Source of the DNA: Candidatus Heimdallarchaeota archaeon
GTDB taxonomy: Archaea > Asgardarchaeota > Heimdallarchaeia > Heimdallarchaeales > Kariarchaeaceae
Assembly: GCA_030668165.1 (NCBI GenBank)
Contig: DAOUUM010000055.1
Span: 1 to 11,567 of the forward strand
Reading direction: 5' to 3'
DNA length: 11,567 nt
Of the stretch, positions 1 to 7,751 are shown piece after piece. The position numbers and the translations under genes were made by a program. The stretch's first letter is position 1; each line of letters begins with the position of its first letter. The notes below the pieces were generated by a model. The model was not told where the DNA came from and searched no databases. It saw nothing but the letters and a program-made list of their open reading frames with translations.

Positions 1-2
1 AT

Positions 3-455
3 GTGGGTGTGATAACTATGGCTTATGGTTATCTGGAGGGTGCCACAGTTGCCTTTCTTCAGCCCCAGAAATTGGAGATTGCCCTGGTTATCAGGGATAG
101 TGGAACCCCTCTGTACCGTTTCAATTTCTGTGAGAAAGCATCCGAATCCAGTAATACAACACTAATTAGTGGAGCACTCTCGGCCATTACTGCCTTAATG
201 GGTGAGGCATTTGATGTGAGTTCAGATATCAAATCCATTAATTTTATCGGAAAGGAATTAATATTAGATGTGAAAGAGGATATTGCATTTTTAATCATCA
301 CCAGTAATGCCACTACCTTTATCTCTGATGCACTGAAGAGATTTGCCACGCGTTTTATGGAGGAATTTGACCAAGAATTGCACACCAATACTTATGAGGT
401 GAAAACATTCGGCAATGCAGATCAAGTACTCCTCGAATCATTTGGTATTTATTGA
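3..455 (+). CDS. Roadblock/longin-like sensor domain protein, probably 5'-partial
   Basis: The frame is open to the left edge, so the true start may lie outside the window. Inside it the choices are GTG at 3 or ATG at 18. The first ~18 residues are mostly hydrophobic (VITMAYGYLEGATVAFL) and could be the end of a last membrane helix. Next comes an alternating pattern: strands LEIALVIRDSGTPLYRFNF, a helix starting TTLISGALSAI, strands around INFIGKELILDV and AFLIITS, and a helix starting FISDALKRFATRF. This order and the 'RDSGTPLY ... LISGALSAI' signature match the small roadblock/longin-like domains that are plentiful in Asgard archaea, often at the C-terminus of membrane proteins. In related folds such domains act in small-GTPase regulation, but no partner is visible here. 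The coding call is firm; the domain call comes from recognised pattern only. It converges with the histidine kinase gene across an 85-base gap. Confidence 0.72.
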   Translation: MGVITMAYGYLEGATVAFLQPQKLEIALVIRDSGTPLYRFNFCEKASESSNTTLISGALSAITALMGEAFDVSSDIKSINFIGKELILDVKEDIAFLIITSNATTFISDALKRFATRFMEEFDQELHTNTYEVKTFGNADQVLLESFGIY

Positions 456-540
456 AATTGTATAACAATGAGAGGGCATTCAAACATCATAAAATACATT
501 AATATCCTGAATTCAGCATTGACAGATTAACTGGATTTCG

Positions 541-3500
541 TTACTGATCCTGAATCAATTTGGGTAATAATATCATAAAACTTGTTCCGACATCTACCTC
601 AGAAGTAACATAAATACTGCCCCCAAAACTTTTGATAATTGAGTAAACTGTTGAAAGACCAAGCCCTGTACCCTTACCAACACCCTTCGTAGTGAAGTAT
701 GGTTCAAAAATATATTGGATCACATTTTGTGGGATTCCCATTCCAGTATCAATGATAGTTAAGAGACAGTATGGCCTATCTGCATCCATCTCAAGTATCA
801 AATCATTACTTATACTAGTACAGTTAACAACCTCCTTATCAGAATACAGGTAACCATCCATATTCTTCAGATCAATAATACTAATAGATATGACACCCCC
901 TGAGGGCATGGCATCTTTAGAATTGATTATCAAATTAATCAGCATCTGCTCTGCTGAGGTTTGATTGCCCATTACAATTGGATTATCACAATAGTTGATC
1001 TTTTTGATATCAATATCTGGTCCCACCAATCTCTGCACCCAGGTAAGTAATTTATCAATCAAGGTGTTAATATTAATTTCAATGAAATCCTCAACCTCGG
1101 AACTACCACTAAAAGCAAGTAGCTGTTGAATTGTTGCGGTAGCCATATTGACCCCTTTTCGGATCTCCATGGTCTCCTCTCTCAAAGGATCGATTTCATT
1201 GAGATTGGCATCAATATAGTCTACATTAAGTGAAATTGCAGTAAGAATATTTTTGAAATCGTGTGAGATACCAGCAGCCAGTCTTCCAATTGCCTCCATT
1301 TTTTGTAGTTCATTGAGTCTAGCCTCATCTCTCTTTAGTTCAGTGATATCTCTCTGGATACCAATATAATTAATTATTTCACCTGATTCATCTATTACAG
1401 GTGCTATTGAGGCAAAAGCCCAGAAAAATCCACCATCCTTTTTCTTGTTCATGAATTCTCCATGCCAGTCCTTACCGCTGCTGATCGTTGTCCATAAATT
1501 TTCATAATACTTATCTTCTTGCAAATCAGATTTCAAGATACGTGGATTTTTGTTTTTAACCTCACTCAACTGATATCCTGTGATTTCAGTGAATTTTGGA
1601 TTAATGTACTCAATATTCCCATCTGGTTTTGTTATCATTACAATATTTGGACTCTGTTCAATTGCGGTTAACAACTGCAAACTCTGAATTTTTTGATCTT
1701 CGAGTTGTTGCAGGATCATCAACTGGGAACTCTCCACTCGTATGGCTTTTATGGTAAAGGCAAGTGTACTGGCGATCTCCTTGAAAAGATTGATTTCAGA
1801 AGAATCATCAACGGCATAATCAATTAGTGATGATATTATCAAAATACCAATACACAAATCATCAACCACCAGAGGGAGTATTATGATTGATTTCGTGTCA
1901 CCTTGCAAAATCCATTTTAATTCCTGTGGACTGCTAGCTGGCATGTATTTTCGGTTCAGAATTACCGTTTTCTTATAAATTACCGCCTGTGATATGGGAT
2001 TGGTAGTACTATCATCAGTCAATGTTTTATAACCAAATAGATGCTGATATGAGACATAATCCTTGGAAAAAGCTATCGGTTCAATAGTTCTGTATTTATC
2101 AGGTCTTAGATATCCGATCCAGGTAAATTTGATAGTTTCATCTTCACTCAGAATATCACATACTTTTTGATTGAGTTCATTCTCATTATGGGTGTACAGT
2201 ACTATATCACTAATATGATTTTTTAGATTTAGAATTCTGTTAATATTCTGTATGTCCTCTGATTGCTCTATTATTTTCAACTTGGCAGCATTTCTTTCTG
2301 TAATATCCAGCCATATACTTCTTGTGATTACTAATTTGCCTGTATCATCCCTGATACCAATTGTATTTATCAGAACATCCATTTCAGATCCATCACGTTT
2401 GATAACCCTAAATTCAAGATTATTCACCCTTCCCTTTTTGATCAGTTTAATAATTTCATCATCTAGTTGTTCGAAGGATCTTGGATGATAAATCTCGGTA
2501 ATTATCTTATCTTGCAATTCTTCTTCAGAATAACCCAGGGTTTTAACTACCTCAGTGTTGAAATTTAGGATCTTACCTGTATCAAATTCAATATTGAAGT
2601 ACATGAATGGAGCAGTCTGGTAAAGATCCTCATACAAGAGTTTGCTGGCTGTGAGCTCATTTTGGACATTATGCCTGCTGACTAAATTAGACAAGAATAA
2701 TGCTATTGAGTTGAAGAAATCAATTGAGTAAATTGAAAAATTTTGAATTTTGGTGGAGTGAACACCTAATATGCCAAATAAATTATCATCAGATTTTATT
2801 ATCGCACTCATCCCGCTCCTGACATTATGATCTAGGAGTAGATCCGGCCCTGTAAATCTGGTCTCTTTGAGTAAATCATTGACAACAACTGTGGAATTGG
2901 AATTCAAGGTAAAACCTGCTTGTGAATTTTCATTTGCCATTACTGTTGCATTGCCTTCGATACCATCCTTCCACCCATATCCAGAGATCAATAATAGATT
3001 ATCCTGTTTACTTTGGTACCTCAGAATTTTGCAGTACTCAGCATCCATAAATTGGGCGACAAGTCTAACAACCTTGTCAAATATCTCTTTGATTGGTAAA
3101 TTCTGGATCCCCAGATTATAAATAGAATTGATAACCTTTTGTAGATTTGTCTGCTGAATTAATTCATTCTCAAATGCCTTGCTTTTAGTAATATCAATGA
3201 TTGAGATGAATACCTCGGATAATTCTATTTCCAAATCAGCCGAGGTGTACCAGTAGATATGCACATCCAAATTATCAATACTCTCGGATTCAAATTTGTA
3301 TTCATATTCTCCCTTTAATTCACCATTCATCAGTTGAAGTATCATCTGCATAATTTTTGGCTTATGAGGGATGGGAAATAAATTGGGAAACAAGTCTCTT
3401 GCATCCTCCTTTGAATTGATACCGAATATGATCTGGGCACTTTTATTTAGATCAACTAATCTGATCTTAGATCTCAGGATTTTTACTATCTCAGCATCAT

Positions 3501-3681
3501 TTCTCATTTGCTGTTCTAAACCATCATAAGAGTGTAATTTCAGAGAATCTATATATTGTTTAGCCTTTGAGAAATCCATCTCAACCAGTGGAATTGGAGA
3601 ATGAGAGATAAAACCATCATATTTTGCAGATCTTTCTCCGGTCACTGATTCATTACCCGAGTCTTCTAGAGGATTATTCAT
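541..3681 (-). CDS. Soluble multi-sensor histidine kinase (PAS-GAF-PAS-GAF-PAS-HisKA-HATPase)
   Basis: A 1046-residue two-component sensor kinase that would autophosphorylate a histidine and pass the phosphate to a response regulator. Approximate domains: PAS-like 28-165, GAF 180-340, PAS 350-465, GAF 470-645, PAS 668-784 (ends in the typical GIQRDITELK linker), HisKA 785-860, HATPase 903-1042. The H-box is GISHDFKNILTAI with phosphoacceptor H807. The N-box is LIINSKDAMPSGG (N920). The G1 box is DTGMGIP (D978), followed by FEPYFTTK and GKGTGLGLS. I see no membrane segment or signal peptide, so sensing should be cytoplasmic, through small ligands, redox or light at the PAS and GAF domains. No receiver domain is fused and no response regulator is nearby, so it is an orphan kinase. 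Kinases of this style in archaea are generally thought to have bacterial roots; ligand and partner are unknown. The ATG start has a GGTGGG site five bases upstream. Confidence 0.95.
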   Translation of the reverse strand: MNNPLEDSGNESVTGERSAKYDGFISHSPIPLVEMDFSKAKQYIDSLKLHSYDGLEQQMRNDAEIVKILRSKIRLVDLNKSAQIIFGINSKEDARDLFPNLFPIPHKPKIMQMILQLMNGELKGEYEYKFESESIDNLDVHIYWYTSADLEIELSEVFISIIDITKSKAFENELIQQTNLQKVINSIYNLGIQNLPIKEIFDKVVRLVAQFMDAEYCKILRYQSKQDNLLLISGYGWKDGIEGNATVMANENSQAGFTLNSNSTVVVNDLLKETRFTGPDLLLDHNVRSGMSAIIKSDDNLFGILGVHSTKIQNFSIYSIDFFNSIALFLSNLVSRHNVQNELTASKLLYEDLYQTAPFMYFNIEFDTGKILNFNTEVVKTLGYSEEELQDKIITEIYHPRSFEQLDDEIIKLIKKGRVNNLEFRVIKRDGSEMDVLINTIGIRDDTGKLVITRSIWLDITERNAAKLKIIEQSEDIQNINRILNLKNHISDIVLYTHNENELNQKVCDILSEDETIKFTWIGYLRPDKYRTIEPIAFSKDYVSYQHLFGYKTLTDDSTTNPISQAVIYKKTVILNRKYMPASSPQELKWILQGDTKSIIILPLVVDDLCIGILIISSLIDYAVDDSSEINLFKEIASTLAFTIKAIRVESSQLMILQQLEDQKIQSLQLLTAIEQSPNIVMITKPDGNIEYINPKFTEITGYQLSEVKNKNPRILKSDLQEDKYYENLWTTISSGKDWHGEFMNKKKDGGFFWAFASIAPVIDESGEIINYIGIQRDITELKRDEARLNELQKMEAIGRLAAGISHDFKNILTAISLNVDYIDANLNEIDPLREETMEIRKGVNMATATIQQLLAFSGSSEVEDFIEININTLIDKLLTWVQRLVGPDIDIKKINYCDNPIVMGNQTSAEQMLINLIINSKDAMPSGGVISISIIDLKNMDGYLYSDKEVVNCTSISNDLILEMDADRPYCLLTIIDTGMGIPQNVIQYIFEPYFTTKGVGKGTGLGLSTVYSIIKSFGGSIYVTSEVDVGTSFMILLPKLIQDQ

Positions 3682-3686
3682 AAGAG

Positions 3687-3692
3687 CCCACC
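3687..3692 (-). promoter_or_regulatory. Shine-Dalgarno site of the histidine kinase gene
   Basis: The minus strand reads GGTGGG, then five bases, then ATG at 3681. GGTG matches the core of the archaeal anti-SD complement (GGAGGTGA). It supports the ATG at 3681 as the start. Confidence 0.45.
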
Positions 3693-3732
3693 AAAAAATA
3701 ATTACAGACTAACCTTCATTAAAACAAAGCTC

Positions 3733-3739
3733 CTATAAA
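3733..3739 (-). promoter_or_regulatory. TATA-like box for the histidine kinase gene
   Basis: The minus strand reads TTTATAG, centred about 55 bases before the start codon. With archaeal spacing (about 25 bases from box to transcript start) this gives a leader of roughly 29 bases, enough to hold the GGTGGG site. Prediction from sequence only. Confidence 0.35.
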
Positions 3740-3817
3740 TTAATTTCGTAGTGAAGGGAAAAATGAATTAATCTTTTTTTATTATTTTGTCATTAATATT
3801 TATTCAAATCATGCAGA

Positions 3818-4903
3818 TTATGTTGTAACTTCGGGATTTTTGGCTATGATATCCTCTTTTAACTTCAAAACTGCCGGATCATCCTTGCCTTTCTCCCTGA
3901 CCATGGTCAGATAATCTATCAGTAGGTCTTCAATTTCCCATTCTGGCTCCTTATTATCCTCATTTTTCCACCAGTTGTATGCATTGGTAAGTCCCACAGT
4001 ATAGGAAGTATTGAAACTAAATCCGGTTTCTCTCTCAGCCTTGTTATTTGAGAACGACATCACCCCCTTGGGTGGATAGGGATATAATGAGGTGTACATC
4101 TTTTCGGGAGGCCATTCAAACTCCTCTCCAATTGTCATTGGATAGTACTTGATCTTGACCTCTTTATTCAATATTTTTCCAATTTTACGGGCAAACATGT
4201 TAGCCGACATTAATCTGGCACTTGATCCATTGTAAGCCTGTCCAAGAACCTTGTCACCATAGTTTCCAACATGAATAATCAGATCTACCAGATCATCTAC
4301 GAAAACCAGATCAAAATGACCCTCTCCATCCTCTGGTAGAAGCAAAGTACGATCACGACTTATTCTATCAAAGAAATAGGCTTCCCTGTAAACATAGTTA
4401 TCTGGTCCATAGACAAATGTGGGACGAACAATACTAACTGGATAGGCTTCCTTCTCAAATGCCTTTAAAAATACCAGTTCAGCCTCAGTTTTTGCCTTTA
4501 CATATGGATGGGTATCCTCTTCAATAATTGCTAGTTGATGATCCTCATCAATTGGTAGCTCATCAAAATCAGTTGGTTTCTCAAGTTGATAAACAGATCC
4601 TGATGAGACATGCACATGTCTTTTCACTTTTCCTCTCAGTGCATCAAGAATAATCTCTGCATGCTCACCAGTGATACAGCATATATCGTAGACAATATCA
4701 AATTTTTTATCTTCTAATATCTCATTTATTTTTTCTTTATCATTACGATCCACAGCAATATGGGTGGCATTATCAGGTAGATACTTCTCAGCTGAGGTAT
4801 TTCCACGGTTGAGAACTGTGATTTTACAATTATTTTGTCCTAGCTTTTTTAGTAATCTTTTACCAATAAATTTTGATCCACCAATTACCAGTATATTTTG
4901 CAT
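3818..4903 (-). CDS. NAD-dependent epimerase/dehydratase family protein (atypical SDR, GGxxFIG type)
   Basis: A 361-residue Rossmann-fold protein of the extended/atypical short-chain dehydrogenase superfamily, expected to bind NAD(P) and act on a nucleotide sugar or similar substrate. The N-terminal cofactor loop is VIGGSKFIGKRL (residues 7-18), the GGxxFIG variant seen in CSP41-like and related atypical SDRs instead of classical GxxGxxG. LNRGN (31-35) follows beta 2. The active-site strand is HVSSGSVYQ (98-106). The catalytic pair Y134 and K138 sits in YVKAK, and RPTFVYGPDNY (160-170) is the typical post-catalytic segment. Residues ~315-361 form a charged C-terminal tail. No signal peptide, so cytoplasmic. 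No sugar-nucleotide genes lie nearby, so the substrate cannot be inferred. The gene lies 76 bases after the serine hydrolase and may be transcribed on its own. Confidence 0.92.
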   Translation of the reverse strand: MQNILVIGGSKFIGKRLLKKLGQNNCKITVLNRGNTSAEKYLPDNATHIAVDRNDKEKINEILEDKKFDIVYDICCITGEHAEIILDALRGKVKRHVHVSSGSVYQLEKPTDFDELPIDEDHQLAIIEEDTHPYVKAKTEAELVFLKAFEKEAYPVSIVRPTFVYGPDNYVYREAYFFDRISRDRTLLLPEDGEGHFDLVFVDDLVDLIIHVGNYGDKVLGQAYNGSSARLMSANMFARKIGKILNKEVKIKYYPMTIGEEFEWPPEKMYTSLYPYPPKGVMSFSNNKAERETGFSFNTSYTVGLTNAYNWWKNEDNKEPEWEIEDLLIDYLTMVREKGKDDPAVLKLKEDIIAKNPEVTT

Positions 4904-4926
4904 AAAGATTGGGTCAAATCATAATT

Positions 4927-4932
4927 CATAAA
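4927..4932 (-). promoter_or_regulatory. TATA-like box for the epimerase/dehydratase gene
   Basis: The minus strand reads TTTATG within GTTTATGAA, centred about 26 bases before the ATG at 4903. This spacing fits a leaderless archaeal transcript, and no Shine-Dalgarno site is visible before the ATG. Confidence 0.35.
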
Positions 4933-4979
4933 CTATTTTAATCGGATAAATCGAATTATTCAATTTGAATCGTGTTTTA

Positions 4980-6404
4980 TCATTCCCTTCTATATTTATT
5001 TCTCTCAATCTGTAACCAAACATCAGCACCATCAATATTAAACTCTACAGTCTGGAATTCACCAATCTCAGTTTGTATTGAATAAAATATATTTTTTGAA
5101 TCAGATTTTTCATTATTTGGTATTAATGCTTCCTCAGGATCCAATTTATCCAAGGTGATATATTTCAGAAATAGCATATTTCCTTTCTGTATTATTTCCA
5201 CGGTATCTACTTTGGAATAAGAATGATACACTCCACAAAGTGATTTGAGTTTGGCCTGAAAAGACAGTAAATTGAACTCTGTTTTTGGTTTTTTACCTAT
5301 TAATAATGATAACACGGCCAAAGCATACATCCTGGGACTTGGATGCTGATTTGTCAGGATGATGGTTCCGATTTTTAATTCGGGGATCATGGCAAACCAA
5401 GCGGAGGATCCAAAATAGGATCCTGAGTGATGTACAATCTTGTGACCGTAAAAATCATCCTGGATCACCCATCCGTAACCATAACCCGTTCGACCATAAT
5501 CTCCATAAAAACTTGTAAAATCAGTATTTGGAAAACTCTCCACGGATTGATGCGAATGCATCAGAGAAATGGTATCCTTACTTATTACCTGTGTATCATT
5601 GAATCGACCGTCATTAAACATCATTTTCATGTAATTAGCTAATTGGTAGACACTAGAAAATATTCCACCTGCTGCCTTGGCAAATAGGTTAATATTCCAA
5701 TCAATTGGAGTTGGTTTGTCCTTGGAGATATAGGCTTGGGTGACATTATCAATATTTTGGAGCTCCTCAACAGATATAGTGGATCTGTTCATCTGCATTG
5801 GCTCAAATATGTTCTCCCTAAGATAATCCTCGATTGATTGATTCGATACCACCTCTATTAACCTCCCAAGTAGAGTATAACCTGTATTCAGATAATAGAA
5901 TCTTTTTCCAGGTCTTTCTGTCACAAATTCCTTTGCTCCATTTATGAATCTGAAATAATCATTCCAAGATGAATAAGGGATCATTGGGATTTTAGTTACA
6001 TCATAATTTGCATAATCATCGCGTGAAGCCAGAGTATCATCCAAATTTGGAATTCCTGAACTATGAGATAAAAGATGATGTATCAATATTGGTTCATCAT
6101 CAAATCCAAGTTCAAATGGAAAATAATTAGAGATGGGGTCTCCCACGTCAATTTTTCCCTTCTCTGCCAATTGCATAATTGCAAGAGCAATGAATGATTT
6201 TGAAATTGATGCAATATTGAACACCGTATTTTCATCAGCCACTGTATTTTTTGCCCGCGAACCAAATCCACGCGCATAAACTGTATCATCATCATGAACG
6301 ATAGCCATTGCAAGACCAGGTGTTTTGTACTTGACCATTCCTTGACTAATTAACTTCTCAATGCTTGATATTATCTTGTCATCAATGGGAATTGGATAAT
6401 CCAT
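4980..6404 (-). CDS. Serine hydrolase of the beta-lactamase/class C (PBP-like) family
   Basis: A beta-lactamase-fold serine hydrolase (Pfam Beta-lactamase type) with a C-terminal beta domain, a class that includes peptidases, esterases and amidases; the real substrate is unknown. Numbering from the upstream GTG at 6437: the nucleophile motif SISK is S77-K80, the tyrosine motif YLN is Y182-N184, and the third motif HHSG (H337-G339) replaces the KTG of true beta-lactamases. LLSHSSGIPN (122-131) and GYGYGWV (318-324) are family hallmarks. The catalytic fold spans ~20-375 and a lipocalin-like C-terminal domain ~385-485. No signal peptide is seen, unlike many secreted members, suggesting a cytoplasmic role. 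I prefer the ATG at 6404 (giving MDYPIPIDDK) over the GTG at 6437, because a GTTTATCT box at 6428-6435 lies about 28 bases before it. From GTG the protein is 485 residues, from ATG 474. The methyltransferase gene ends 81 bases upstream. Confidence 0.93.
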   Translation of the reverse strand: MDYPIPIDDKIISSIEKLISQGMVKYKTPGLAMAIVHDDDTVYARGFGSRAKNTVADENTVFNIASISKSFIALAIMQLAEKGKIDVGDPISNYFPFELGFDDEPILIHHLLSHSSGIPNLDDTLASRDDYANYDVTKIPMIPYSSWNDYFRFINGAKEFVTERPGKRFYYLNTGYTLLGRLIEVVSNQSIEDYLRENIFEPMQMNRSTISVEELQNIDNVTQAYISKDKPTPIDWNINLFAKAAGGIFSSVYQLANYMKMMFNDGRFNDTQVISKDTISLMHSHQSVESFPNTDFTSFYGDYGRTGYGYGWVIQDDFYGHKIVHHSGSYFGSSAWFAMIPELKIGTIILTNQHPSPRMYALAVLSLLIGKKPKTEFNLLSFQAKLKSLCGVYHSYSKVDTVEIIQKGNMLFLKYITLDKLDPEEALIPNNEKSDSKNIFYSIQTEIGEFQTVEFNIDGADVWLQIERNKYRRE

Positions 6405-6485
6405 TTTATAGAGCTTGTCAGGCGCATAGATAAACACAATCCAATCTGTAGATAGTTTTGATTAATATTCAGATAAATCTTTAGA

Positions 6486-7097
6486 TCATTTAATTTTTTG
6501 GAATAGTGTATAGGTGTAGGGTCTTAGATTGCCACTAGGCATGGTGTACACATGTCTGAAATCTTTTAACAACTTAAAACTTTTACCAAGAAATTCAGTG
6601 ATCATATCTGCAGAGTATCTCTTAACTGGCAAACAATTGCATTTTTCAGCTCCATCAAGAGCATAGGTTGCAATCAAAGCATACCCACCAATTGTTAGTG
6701 AATTATTGATCGCATTTTTATATTTGTCAAGTTTGGTATCATCAGTAATAAAATGCAGAACAGCTCTGTCCTGCCACAACATAATATCATTGACTAGCTT
6801 ATCTGTAGTGGTAATATCATCGACAATGTATCTAACCCTTGATTCACCATTTCTTAACTTTAAAGTATTAAGGGCAATATCACTGATATCCAGTGCTATT
6901 ATATTTTGATAATCAAGTTCAATTAATGAATCAACCAAAGTAGTTGCCCCTGAGCCTATAATTAATATCTTGTCAGTCGATGCAAGATTTAATTCTCCTA
7001 TGATATTAAGACAGGGTTCAGCTAGTTTTTCAAACCAGCCTAGTTTCTCAATTGAATTCAACTGATATGATTTGTTCCAATGACTTTTCAGATCCAC
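6486..7097 (-). CDS. Class I SAM-dependent methyltransferase
   Basis: A small Rossmann-fold methyltransferase using S-adenosylmethionine. Numbering from the TTG at 7115 (209 residues): HWNKSY (12-17) and LGWFEKLAEP (25-34) form the N-terminal signature. Motif I is ILIIGSGATTLVD (50-62). The acidic loop LDIS has D76, likely binding the SAM ribose. YIVDDI (96-101) is motif II. WQDRAVLHFI (114-123) and IATYALDGAEKC (148-159) plus CLPVKRYSA are hallmarks of a widespread, mostly uncharacterised bacterial and archaeal family; the target is unknown. Start choice: the longest frame begins with TTG at 7115, but the GTG at 7097 is a better fit because a TTTTATA box sits 27 bases upstream and the protein then begins just before HWNKSY. 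Residues 159-161 (CNC) lie where the family also tends to have a cysteine. Soluble, no fused domain. It could share a transcript with the serine hydrolase. Confidence 0.92.
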   Translation of the reverse strand: MDLKSHWNKSYQLNSIEKLGWFEKLAEPCLNIIGELNLASTDKILIIGSGATTLVDSLIELDYQNIIALDISDIALNTLKLRNGESRVRYIVDDITTTDKLVNDIMLWQDRAVLHFITDDTKLDKYKNAINNSLTIGGYALIATYALDGAEKCNCLPVKRYSADMITEFLGKSFKLLKDFRHVYTMPSGNLRPYTYTLFQKIK

Positions 7098-7120
7098 ACA
7101 ACAGTATTCTGTCAATGGAT

Positions 7121-7127
7121 TATAAAA
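7121..7127 (-). promoter_or_regulatory. TATA-like box for the methyltransferase gene
   Basis: The minus strand reads TTTTATA, centred 27 bases before the GTG at 7097 and only about 9 before the TTG at 7115. If it is a real TATA box, it favours the GTG as the start of a leaderless transcript. Confidence 0.35.
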
Positions 7128-7133
7128 TTAGTC

Positions 7134-7158
7134 AACTATTCAGATATAATAAATAGTT
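7134..7158. repeat. Inverted repeat AACTATT/AATAGTT in the CBS-methyltransferase gap
   Basis: A perfect 7-base inverted repeat (7134-7140 and 7152-7158) with an 11-base loop. It lies just upstream of the methyltransferase TATA-like box and just downstream of the CBS gene, so it could be an operator or a weak 3' hairpin. It is AT-rich and may be chance. Confidence 0.3.
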
Positions 7159-7159
7159 A

Positions 7160-7177
7160 AATTCGAAATAGCGAATT
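7160..7177 (-). terminator. Hairpin directly after the CBS gene
   Basis: AATTCG (7160-7165) pairs with CGAATT (7172-7177) around a 6-base loop, five bases past the CBS stop codon. On the minus strand it is followed by TTAACTATTTATT. It may mark the 3' end of the CBS transcript. It is short, and there is no strong T-tract. Confidence 0.25.
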
Positions 7178-7182
7178 AATAT

Positions 7183-7584
7183 CTAATAGTCACTCATCAT
7201 TTCATTAGTTGCTTCAAGAATATCTCTGACAGTGCAGAAACCCACTGCTAGTCCGTTATCATCAACCACTAGGAGTCTACGTATATTCTTGTGGAACATT
7301 CTATCCGCTGCTTTTTCGAGCTTAGCAGATTGGTTGATTGATATGACTGGGGAGGACATAATGGGTTCAATTTTGATATCTCCCACAGGTTTAGCATCCG
7401 AGATACTTGAATTCATATAATCTCTCTCGGTAATGATTCCAACTGGATTATCTAAATCGTCGACAACAATTACCGCACCAACTTTAGCATTCACCATTTC
7501 CTTACCGGCATCTTCGAGTGTTTTTGATCGATGTACTTTAACAATAGTTGTTTTGCAAACAGAACCTACTTGATCATCTAACAT
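7183..7584 (-). CDS. Stand-alone two-CBS-domain protein
   Basis: A 133-residue protein made of a single Bateman module: CBS1 at about residues 8-65 and CBS2 at about 73-130. Each repeat has the strand-turn VGAVIVVDDLDNPVGIITERD (split around 35-55) or its equivalent RRLLVVDDNGLAVGFCTVRD (102-121). The aspartate after TER/TVR in each copy is the usual ribose-contacting position. CBS pairs bind adenine nucleotides such as AMP, ATP or SAM and act as energy or metabolite sensors, usually by contacting another protein. No effector domain is attached, so it must work through a partner or as a dimer. A SAM-dependent methyltransferase gene follows 85 bases downstream (67 to its longest frame), but a link is speculation. 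The ATG start has a TATA-like box at leaderless spacing. The stop codon is TAG. Confidence 0.95.
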   Translation of the reverse strand: MLDDQVGSVCKTTIVKVHRSKTLEDAGKEMVNAKVGAVIVVDDLDNPVGIITERDYMNSSISDAKPVGDIKIEPIMSSPVISINQSAKLEKAADRMFHKNIRRLLVVDDNGLAVGFCTVRDILEATNEMMSDY

Positions 7585-7608
7585 TGAAAATATTTAGCAC
7601 AACTTTGT

Positions 7609-7614
7609 ATTTAT
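7609..7614 (-). promoter_or_regulatory. TATA-like box for the CBS gene
   Basis: The minus strand reads TAAATA inside an A-rich stretch, centred about 27 bases before the ATG at 7584. There is no Shine-Dalgarno site, consistent with a leaderless transcript. Confidence 0.4.
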
Positions 7615-7720
7615 TTTTATTTACATATCATATTGAAAAAAGAGTTAATCCCATAATGAAACGAGGATTGTTTAGTCATTTATTTTAAAATTATCTCAAA
7701 TTTACCTTAGAGGTCCTTAA

Positions 7721-7727
7721 TTTAAAA
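7721..7727 (+). promoter_or_regulatory. TATA-like box upstream of the broken small frame
   Basis: TTTAAAA centred about 28 bases before the ATG at 7752, the same spacing as the other leaderless-type genes here. A short inverted repeat AAACC-AAT-GGTTT (7725-7737) overlaps its right side and could be a small operator, though at 5 bases per arm it may be chance. Confidence 0.35.
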
Positions 7728-7751
7728 CCAATGGTTTAGAGTTAATCTATA

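Noticed and set aside
507..516. Perfect palindrome CTGAATTCAG between the convergent first two genes
   Set aside because: Only 10 bases with no loop or T-tract, so it cannot form a useful hairpin and is likely chance.
2252..3121. Plus-strand open frames inside the histidine kinase gene
   Set aside because: They lie wholly within a strongly conserved kinase gene on the other strand and show no domain-like pattern; they are shadows of it.
3773..3780. T-run in the gap between the epimerase and kinase genes as a terminator
   Set aside because: The run is T on the plus strand, but both flanking genes are on the minus strand, so it has the wrong orientation to end either transcript.
541..7584. 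The five minus-strand genes as one functional system or defence island
   Set aside because: The products belong to unrelated general families, gaps are 66-136 bases, and most genes have a separate promoter-like box. No nuclease, toxin, reverse transcriptase or other defence hallmark is present.
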